A stretch of DNA of 64,000 nucleotides from NCBI GenBank assembly GCA_964600235.1, contig CAZRIV010000018.1, forward strand, positions 13,522-77,521, read 5' to 3'. The position numbers were made by a program, and so were the translations under genes. Of this stretch, positions 25,760 to 31,599 are shown one piece after another. The notes under the pieces are model-generated. The model saw only the letters and a list, made by a program, of their open reading frames with translations. It made no database searches and was not told the origin of the DNA. The stretch comes from MWEI01 sp964600235 (GTDB taxonomy: Bacteria; Desulfobacterota; Desulfomonilia; UBA1062). How positions within the stretch are numbered: the stretch's first letter is position 1; each line of letters opens with the position of its first letter.

Positions 25760-26224
25760 ATGACAAAGAAAACACTTATCGGAATGCTGGTATGTTCGGC
25801 ACTGATCATCGGGACAGTCCAGGCCTATGGGGATAACCTCGGCCCGGGAAGGTGGTGGAGATCACCGGAGCTTTCCAAGGATATGGGACTGACCGACCGG
25901 GAGAAACAGACGCTGGACGACCTGTTTGTGAAAAACCGTAATGCACTCATTGACCTGAGAAGCGATCTCGAGAAGGAGCGGCTGAAACTCGAGGACATGC
26001 TTGATAAGGACTCTCTGAACGAATCGGCTGCCAAGGCCCAGGTCAAAAGGGTGGAGGAGAAGCGCAGCAAACTGGCACTCGAGCGCTTTCAGTTTATCCT
26101 CGATGCAAGGAAGGTCCTGGGACCGGAACGCTTCCGGACTCTCACAGCAAAGTTCGAAGACATGAAAAAGGCGAGGCACAGCAGGACCGGAACAGACAGA
26201 CGATCAAGCAGCTGGCGCCAGTGA
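25760..26224 (+). CDS. Spy/CpxP/ZraP-like periplasmic protein
   Basis: A 154-residue exported protein with a signal peptide (MTKKTLIG, hydrophobic core, VQAYG). The mature part is helical with an LTxxQ-like start (MGLTDREKQTLDDLFVKNR), long charged helices (DLRSDLEKERLKLEDML) and a second repeat (LGPERFRTLTAKFEDM), as in Spy/CpxP/CnrX relatives. These are periplasmic chaperones or metal-binding sensors made during envelope stress. The tail is basic and Ser-rich. It is 43 bp behind the zinc anti-sigma, so it is either a target or the sensor of the sigma system. No His/Cys metal cluster is obvious, so a chaperone role is favoured. Confidence 0.8.
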   Translation: MTKKTLIGMLVCSALIIGTVQAYGDNLGPGRWWRSPELSKDMGLTDREKQTLDDLFVKNRNALIDLRSDLEKERLKLEDMLDKDSLNESAAKAQVKRVEEKRSKLALERFQFILDARKVLGPERFRTLTAKFEDMKKARHSRTGTDRRSSSWRQ

Positions 26225-26671
26225 TGAGCATGGAGTCGGGCAGAGGTTTTTAAAAGAAAAAGCCAGGTAACCAATATTGAGCCACCTGGCCATCGCAATG
26301 GAACTACTGAGGTATTGAACTCATCGGCATATCAGATACACATTATGAGACATTTAATGAAGGATAGTCTGTATAACCAACTCTGTCTTGCTAATATATT
26401 GATTATATTGGCCTAATGTGGCAATAGATTGGGTGTTTGCTTGATACCTTACTGAAAATCAAGGGGTTAATCTGAAGGATTTTGCTTTGCCTCATACCGG
26501 TTTTGACCCGGATTGTGCGTTTGGAAGTGTACACATGTACCTGATACGCTTTTAAGAGTAAGTTGGCATATGGTTTGTGCCGGGTAAAATTGTTTTTATA
26601 AGTCCGATCAATTTTAAACCCCTCCAAACGCAACATCCGGGTTTAAGTGCTTCCCAGCCGTGGATAAGGAG
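26225..26671. other. Intergenic region between convergent operons
   Basis: A 447-bp, AT-richer stretch between the Spy-like gene and the minus-strand dehydratase gene. No convincing coding sequence was found; a 77-residue minus-strand frame at 26403-26636 has no family-like features. The only clear element is the minus-strand terminator at 26247-26290. The distance from the dehydratase stop to that terminator (about 380 bp) means a long 3' untranslated region or an unrecognised small RNA. Confidence 0.45.
26247..26290 (-). terminator. Rho-independent terminator for the dehydratase operon
   Basis: On the minus strand GCCAGGT (26290-26284) pairs with ACCTGGC (26268-26262) around a 15-nt loop and is followed by TTTTTCTTTT. 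The orientation suits the 2-hydroxyacyl-CoA dehydratase genes. On the plus strand there is no T-run, so it would not end the Spy transcript efficiently. Confidence 0.6.
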
Positions 26672-27940
26672 TTATGCAGCGGTCCCTCTCTTGGCATCGA
26701 TGGTTTCCAGCAGCGCCTCCAGGCGGGTGAAGGCAGCCTCCTCGCTGTACTTCCGCTCGTCTGCATGGTCCACATCTATCATGACGCACGGGATGCCAAG
26801 TTCACTGCGCAGGCGGCGCATCTGGTCCATCTGCATGAGCGAATACACCTTGCAGCTGCGGTTGCTCGCAAAGACGACGCCGTCTATGCCGTTACGCTCG
26901 ATGGCCTGTTTCATGGCCCGTGCCCTCAAGGCCATGCCATGAGGGCAGACCGAGAAATTCTGCAGCCTGGCAAGGTAGGCAAAGGGGTCGCCTCCGTCAT
27001 ATTCAAAGGCATCGCACTCACCCTCCAGTGACCCGATGCAGTAGGTATAGCTCGCCGTGGTTATGTTGGCGCCCAGTTCGGCGAGCCTGCCGGACATCCT
27101 GCGCAGCTGGTGCCACGGCGCGATGTTGTCCCAGAGCAGACGGTAGCGCTCGTGGGGCACCGGGAAGATGCCGCTGTTCATCTGTTCCTCGGTCTCATCG
27201 GCCAGCAGCCGGTAGTGCTCGACGAGCTGTGCAGTGCCACGCGATGTGAGGATCGGGGCCATCTGCACATAGGAATCAAAGGCGGTTATGCCCGAGGGCC
27301 TGTGGGAGGCAAGCCCGATGAAACGTTTCCATTCCTTGAGTGCCCGGCCGGAAAGGCTCACCGCCTCCCGTGCCTTGTCGATATCGAATTTCTGGCCGCT
27401 CATCTCTTCGATAGTGGTGATGAGGTCTTTGAACTGGGCCATGATGTAGGAGAAGTCGGCGGGTTTCTGGGTCTCATAGCAGAACGGAACGTCCAGGACG
27501 AAGTGCGGCACGCCCCACATGCGGTGGTGGATGTCGAACCATTTAGCCAGCAGCGAGCAGTTATTGGTGTCGCTCACGAGCAGATGCGGTCTGGGGAGCC
27601 CGAAGGAGGGAGAATCCTTGCCGCCGTCGAAAGCGGTGCCCAGGTCGATACGGGCATAGGAGCACAGGTCGGAGGAGTAACCCGCCCGCTCCGCCTTTTC
27701 GCATTGCAGCGCGCCCACACCCTTGCCTGCACTCATGGCTGCGTGGCTCTCGGGTACGCCGCACACCACGTTTTCAAATCCGGCAAAGAGCTCCGCCGGC
27801 ACGACTATGGCGATCCACACCACGAATGCCCCCTGTCCGGCCTTCTGGTGGAGCTGCAGATAGTCGTTCATGATGATGCCCGAGAGTCGCTTTCCCGAGG
27901 ATGTCTTTTTAAAGGATCCCCTGGGTGTTTCCTGGACCAT
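26672..27940 (-). CDS. 2-hydroxyacyl-CoA dehydratase / benzoyl-CoA reductase-type subunit
   Basis: A 422-residue protein starting at 27940, where AAGGAGGAGG precedes the ATG. It belongs to the HgdB/BcrB-C superfamily (2-hydroxyacyl-CoA dehydratase subunit D): PAELFAGFENVVCGVPESHAA, YSSDLCSYARIDLGTAFDGG, LLVSDTNNCSLLAKWFDI and, near the end, GIDGVVFASNRSCKVYSLMQMDQMR, with conserved cysteines that bind a [4Fe-4S] cluster. Such proteins work as pairs with an ATP-driven activator to dehydrate 2-hydroxyacyl-CoA or reduce benzoyl-CoA. The partner subunit gene is directly upstream. No activator ATPase is adjacent. Substrate unknown. Confidence 0.88.
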   Translation of the reverse strand: MVQETPRGSFKKTSSGKRLSGIIMNDYLQLHQKAGQGAFVVWIAIVVPAELFAGFENVVCGVPESHAAMSAGKGVGALQCEKAERAGYSSDLCSYARIDLGTAFDGGKDSPSFGLPRPHLLVSDTNNCSLLAKWFDIHHRMWGVPHFVLDVPFCYETQKPADFSYIMAQFKDLITTIEEMSGQKFDIDKAREAVSLSGRALKEWKRFIGLASHRPSGITAFDSYVQMAPILTSRGTAQLVEHYRLLADETEEQMNSGIFPVPHERYRLLWDNIAPWHQLRRMSGRLAELGANITTASYTYCIGSLEGECDAFEYDGGDPFAYLARLQNFSVCPHGMALRARAMKQAIERNGIDGVVFASNRSCKVYSLMQMDQMRRLRSELGIPCVMIDVDHADERKYSEEAAFTRLEALLETIDAKRGTAA

Positions 27941-27950
27941 GTCCTCCTCC

Positions 27951-29072
27951 TTAGGATTCATGCCTCGACCTGAGCATCTCGGCAAAGGCCTCTATGCGCG
28001 TCTTGTGGGGCATGAGGTTTGACAGGTCGTCCGCCCCGAGCTCCAGAAACAAGGTGTCGACACCTTGGGCCTTGAGCATGTCCCGGATATAGGGGAACTC
28101 GAGGTACTCGTACTCGCAGAACTTTTCTCCGAAGAAGATGAAACCCTCTATCCCGGCGGAGGCTGCGGCATGCCTTATCAACTCGACCCTCTGGTCTCCT
28201 GCAGGGAGCATGGTGGTGCAGGGGTGGTGGTTGAAATAGAAGTCGCAGTAGTATTCGCCGGGGTCCTCACGGGGCACAGGGTTATATCCGTACGACCGGG
28301 AAAGGGTTGCGATATCGTTGTCTACGATACGCAGGCCGCTTGCTTCCACAAATGTCAGGAGCTCTGCGGGCGGGGCCTGTATGCCGCTTGCCATTATCCT
28401 TATAGGCGCCGGATTGTTTTCGGCAGTGCCGTGTGCCTGTTCCAGGGTTTGTTGAAGGAGGGAGATATGTTCCTCGACCGGGAGAATATGGGCAAGCTCC
28501 AGGAGGTCGGCCCCTGCTGCGAAAGAGACCTTTCCCCGGGAACACAGATCCGCACATTCGTTGCAGAGCGCGCGCTGTTTATGATACTGCTCCGTGCTGC
28601 GGAGAAAATCCTGTTCGGAGAAGGGTCTGCGGGTAAATCCCTCCAGCTCGGAAACAAGCTCTTTTATCCTGCCTGAAAGATATGCCCGTGCCATGGTTCT
28701 GTCTTCAGGCACTGCCGGAACATGCAGCCTGAAGATCCTCATCCTGGAACCTCGTTCATCGAGGCCCGCCTCGATGATTTCGGGAAGGTTACGCAACGTA
28801 TCACAGGCATTGTACATGAACAGGGCATCCAGGAGGCTGCTCCCGGAAGATAAGATGAATTCCGTCAGGTTCCTGGCCAGGCGGCATGTATAGTTCTGCA
28901 GATGCCTGTCGCTCAAGGAGAGACTCGTTTCCCTGAAGCGGGCGCCCCACAGCACTATGGGGGTGAGTCCGAAGGAGTGCAGGAGCTCGAGCGGCAAATA
29001 GAGCGGGAAGCACCCGATGATGCACCTGCCCTGGTCTTTCAGTCTGACGAGAATATCTTTTGCCTCGCTCAT
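27951..29072 (-). CDS. 2-hydroxyacyl-CoA dehydratase-type second subunit
   Basis: A 373-residue member of the same superfamily as its downstream neighbour, with CIIGCFPLYLPLELLHSFGLTPIVLWG near 18-43, FILSSGSSLLDALFMYNACDTLRNLPEI, a middle region with CNECADLCSRG, and a C-terminal IEGFIFFGEKFCEYEYLEFPYIRDML pattern with cluster-type cysteines. The two genes are 10 bp apart, so the products probably form the alpha/beta heterodimer typical of this enzyme class. GAGAGGG lies before the ATG and a good sigma-70 promoter is at 29090-29118. Function follows the family; specificity cannot be read from sequence. Confidence 0.87.
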   Translation of the reverse strand: MSEAKDILVRLKDQGRCIIGCFPLYLPLELLHSFGLTPIVLWGARFRETSLSLSDRHLQNYTCRLARNLTEFILSSGSSLLDALFMYNACDTLRNLPEIIEAGLDERGSRMRIFRLHVPAVPEDRTMARAYLSGRIKELVSELEGFTRRPFSEQDFLRSTEQYHKQRALCNECADLCSRGKVSFAAGADLLELAHILPVEEHISLLQQTLEQAHGTAENNPAPIRIMASGIQAPPAELLTFVEASGLRIVDNDIATLSRSYGYNPVPREDPGEYYCDFYFNHHPCTTMLPAGDQRVELIRHAAASAGIEGFIFFGEKFCEYEYLEFPYIRDMLKAQGVDTLFLELGADDLSNLMPHKTRIEAFAEMLRSRHES

Positions 29073-29089
29073 TTACGTTACCCTCTCTG

Positions 29090-29118
29090 ATAATAAACAG
29101 TGTTTACGATAAAGACAA
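29090..29118 (-). promoter_or_regulatory. Sigma-70 promoter for dehydratase operon
   Basis: On the minus strand -35 TTGTCT (29113-29118) and -10 TATTAT (29090-29095) are separated by 17 bp. The expected start is about 11 bases before the ATG at 29072, leaving a short leader that contains the ribosome site. The boxes fit well but have not been tested. Confidence 0.55.
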
Positions 29119-29148
29119 TGAATTACTCTTGATGTCCGGTGAGTCCAA

Positions 29149-29182
29149 AAAGGTAACTAAGTATACAAAATATGTAACCTTT
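29149..29182. repeat. Inverted repeat, candidate enhancer-binding site
   Basis: AAAGGTAAC (29149-29157) and GTAACCTTT (29174-29182) form an 8-of-9 inverted repeat with a 16-bp spacer; GTAAC is repeated again near 29256. It lies about 140-175 bp upstream of the sigma-54 box, a usual distance for an activator of that sigma factor, and about 80-110 bp from the divergent dehydratase start. Binding by a regulator is inference. Confidence 0.4.
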
Positions 29183-29323
29183 CCCAGGGGATCGCGGAGA
29201 GAATCCTGTCCACCCGTATGCCATTACACCCAGATTAAAATAAAAAGATGTAATGTAACAACTTTATATTAATGGGTAATCTGATAAAAAGATAAAAACA
29301 TTAAAATATATTGTTCTGATATG

Positions 29324-29339
29324 TGGCACAGAACCTGCT
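29324..29339 (+). promoter_or_regulatory. Sigma-54 promoter of the envelope-machine operon
   Basis: TGGCACAGAACCTGCT carries the -24 GG and -12 GC dinucleotides exactly ten bases apart and matches the TGGCAC-N5-TTGCW consensus except for one position. Transcription would begin near 29350, about 135 bases before the ExbB start. A TATAAT at 29418-29423 in the leader has no good -35 partner. This makes the whole 29.5-45.9 kb operon dependent on RpoN and an activator. Confidence 0.65.
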
Positions 29340-29484
29340 CTTGGGGGCACCATGATTCAGGATTTAATTTTATAAGATTATTCAGGGCTCTAAAAAAGCA
29401 ACAGGCACCATTTTTTGTATAATTGATTGAAATTGTTTTGGGCATCCAGGGTACTCATTGCGAAAAAGAGAAAGGAGAACAACT

Positions 29485-30120
29485 ATGCTCTCGCTGTATG
29501 TAAAAGGTGGTTTTTTCATGCATCCTATCCTGTTCGTCTCCATCATTGCCTTTGCGCTGTTCTGCGAGCGGGCGACCTACCTGTTTTTCCGTCTCAGGCT
29601 GGATACGGACCAGGCCTTTCAGAAGATCCTTCTGTCGCTGGAAAAATATAATTTCAGGGCCGCCCTGGAGGAATGCACGCGCATAGAGAACCATCCCATG
29701 GGCAAGATCCTGAAGGCCGGCATTTTGAAGTCGGACAAAAGGGACAAGGAGATCGAACGGGCCATGGAGGAGGAGATCATAAAGGAGATCCCCAGGATCA
29801 AGGGCAAGACCAACCTGTTCTCACTGTTTGCAAACATCGCCACGCTCATCGGCTTGCTGGGTGCCATCCACGGCCTCATAACAGCATTCGAAGGCGTCGC
29901 CCATGCCAGTGACAGCATGAAGCAGGAGATTCTGGCAAGCGGCATCTCGGTTGCCATGCTCACCACGGCCTTCGGGCTCCTGGTGGCCATCCCCTGCCTG
30001 ATAGGTTTCTACATCATCAACAACAAGGGTGAGTCTGTTATCGATGAGCTCGAGCACAAGGCATTGAGGCTGTTCAACATCCTCTCTTCCATCAAGCATG
30101 AAAGGGAACCTCAATGCTAG
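29485..30120 (+). CDS. TolQ/ExbB/MotA family proton channel
   Basis: A 211-residue inner-membrane protein. The ATG at 29485 has AAAGGAG. An N-terminal transmembrane helix lies near 12-28 (PILFVSIIAFALFCERATYLFF); two more near 118-140 (LFANIATLIGLLGAIHGLI) and 155-180 (LTTAFGLLVAIPCLIGFYIIN) contain the family pattern TLIGLLGAIHGLITAF and MLTTAFGLLVAIP. With ExbD-like partners it should form a proton-driven stator unit. In Myxococcus the AglR/AglQ/AglS motor has the same make-up. It opens the operon after a long leader and overlaps the next gene by seven bases. Confidence 0.92.
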   Translation: MLSLYVKGGFFMHPILFVSIIAFALFCERATYLFFRLRLDTDQAFQKILLSLEKYNFRAALEECTRIENHPMGKILKAGILKSDKRDKEIERAMEEEIIKEIPRIKGKTNLFSLFANIATLIGLLGAIHGLITAFEGVAHASDSMKQEILASGISVAMLTTAFGLLVAIPCLIGFYIINNKGESVIDELEHKALRLFNILSSIKHEREPQC

Positions 30121-30623
30121 GACCGCTGGGCAAGAGAAAGAAGGCTGAAGAAGAAGACGCCGACATCGACGTCGTTCCGGTCATGAACGTTTTTCTGGTG
30201 ATCGTGCTGCTTCTGCTCATATCATTCAGCTTCTTCAACCTGAGGGCCATCAACACCTCGGTCCCTGTCCTGGGAAATACCGCGTCCAACAAGGCACAGG
30301 AAAACCCGGTGAAGATCACCGTGGTGGTCGAACTCGATGCCAAAGGCATAAACCTATCGGCGCTCAGCGATGAAGTGGACCCGCAGGTCCTGGCCGGCAT
30401 GGGGTCTTCTCTCCCGAAGGATAGCGCCTCGGGTTACCCGTTGGACAAGCTATCGACGTCCCTGAGCAAGATAAAACAACAATACCCGAGAAGCGACACC
30501 GTCATCATCATCCCGGAGAACAGCGTGATCTACGACACCATCATCCAGGCAATGGATGTCGCCCGATTTTCAAAGGACGGCCAGCTGTTCCCCAATGTGG
30601 TGATATCGGGGAAGGTCGGATAG
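30114..30623 (+). CDS. ExbD/TolR-like protein 1
   Basis: A 169-residue protein with a short basic cytoplasmic N-terminus (GKRKKAEEEDADIDVVPVMNV) and one transmembrane helix near 25-43 (FLVIVLLLLISFSFFNL). The D-x-V-P-x-M-N segment before the helix holds the aspartate that carries protons in ExbD/TolR (Asp19 here). The periplasmic part ends with IIPENSVIYDTIIQAMDVA and LFPNVVISGKVG, as in the family. It overlaps the ExbB gene (ATGCTAG), so channel and stator are made together. A second ExbD-like gene follows by 10 bp, matching the two-ExbD arrangement of Agl-type motors. Confidence 0.9.
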   Translation: MLGPLGKRKKAEEEDADIDVVPVMNVFLVIVLLLLISFSFFNLRAINTSVPVLGNTASNKAQENPVKITVVVELDAKGINLSALSDEVDPQVLAGMGSSLPKDSASGYPLDKLSTSLSKIKQQYPRSDTVIIIPENSVIYDTIIQAMDVARFSKDGQLFPNVVISGKVG

Positions 30624-30633
30624 GAGTTGCGCC

Positions 30634-31113
30634 ATGGCACTAGGAAGACGCTCAAGAAAGTTCATCCCGCCGAAACTCATCATGACATCCATGGTGGACA
30701 TCTTCACCTTTCTCCTCATCTTCCTGCTCGCCTCGTTCTCCGACCATGTTGCCCGTTTCAGCATCGACGGCAGCATCAGCCTGCCCAAATCCACGGCCAA
30801 GGCGGATTTCACGGAGAGCATCAGGATCGTCGTCTCACAGAACACCATGTGGCTGGGCGAGGAGCCCATCGCGCAGGTGAAGGACGGGGCCGTCATGGGG
30901 CTGGACCTCAACAACCCCAAGGGCTCTCTACTCTACAGCAAGCTCGTGAAATGCCGGCAGGAAGCAGAACAGAAAGATGTTGAGGGCAAGGAGAAAAATC
31001 CCATCCTGTTCCTCTGCGACAAGCGCCTGTCATTCAAGACCATAAACGGCATCATCAAGACGGCCGGAATGGCTGGTTTTCCCAATTTCCAGTTCGGGGT
31101 TCTGAAACAATGA
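30634..31113 (+). CDS. ExbD/TolR-like protein 2
   Basis: A 159-residue protein, clearly different from its neighbour. The N-terminus RRSRKFIPPKLIMTSMVDIFTFLLIFLLASF has the Met-Val-Asp motif at the start of the transmembrane helix (about 17-36), with Asp22 the candidate proton carrier. The periplasmic domain (ESIRIVVSQNTMWLGEEPIAQ; FLCDKRLSFKTINGIIKTAGMAGFPNFQFGVL) is ExbD-like. AGGAG precedes the ATG. Paired ExbD-type proteins with one ExbB in one operon are seen in Agl/Glt-like systems, where they make a heteromeric stator; that assembly is inferred here. Confidence 0.85.
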   Translation: MALGRRSRKFIPPKLIMTSMVDIFTFLLIFLLASFSDHVARFSIDGSISLPKSTAKADFTESIRIVVSQNTMWLGEEPIAQVKDGAVMGLDLNNPKGSLLYSKLVKCRQEAEQKDVEGKEKNPILFLCDKRLSFKTINGIIKTAGMAGFPNFQFGVLKQ

Positions 31114-31130
31114 GCAGGAGGAATGATTTC

Positions 31131-31547
31131 ATGAAATATGCCGGTAAAAAGGTTGCCATCATTGTCACGGCAGCCCTCTTCATCATGGCTGCGCTGGCTT
31201 CTATCCTCTGGGCCGCTGACACCCGGGACAAGGATCAGAAAAAGGCGCAGGAAGAAGAGGTGGCCGCACAGGCCGTTTCGAAAGATGCCCCTGACTCACG
31301 TCTGAACAGGATCGATTTCGGCAATACCTACATCATCGGGCAGACCATCAAGTCGGGTGCAGTCTACCTGCTCCAGCGCAAAAAGAGCGAGATCAACAGC
31401 ATGCTCAAGTACCGGGAGGATTACCGTGACGAGATCCTTGAAGGATTCCTGCCGGATGACTCCTCGGGTGCGCCAAAAGATCAGGAGGGAACAAGGACAG
31501 CAAAGCGTGATCGCCCCGATGGCGTACGCCTTCTTACCGAGGAGTAG
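31131..31547 (+). CDS. Small exported protein of the envelope-machine operon
   Basis: A 138-residue protein. AGGAGG lies nine bases before the ATG at 31131; an ATG at 31110 overlapping the ExbD stop is the alternative. It has a signal peptide or N-terminal anchor (KKVAIIVTAALFIMAALASILWAA, about 6-29) and then a charged, helical periplasmic part with IDFGNTYIIGQTIKSGAVYLLQRKKSEINSML and an acidic/basic tail. I do not recognise a family. Its place between the ExbD genes and the transducer, with very short gaps, indicates it is a structural or accessory part of the same complex. Confidence 0.7.
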   Translation: MKYAGKKVAIIVTAALFIMAALASILWAADTRDKDQKKAQEEEVAAQAVSKDAPDSRLNRIDFGNTYIIGQTIKSGAVYLLQRKKSEINSMLKYREDYRDEILEGFLPDDSSGAPKDQEGTRTAKRDRPDGVRLLTEE

Positions 31548-31599
31548 ATGCCTTGAGAATGCACCCTGAAACCATGAGATGGGGCTTGGATGGATTATG

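Noticed and set aside
26403..26636. 77-residue minus-strand frame in the gap after the Spy gene
   Set aside because: No ribosome site, no family-like composition and AT-rich codons unlike its neighbours; more likely untranslated.
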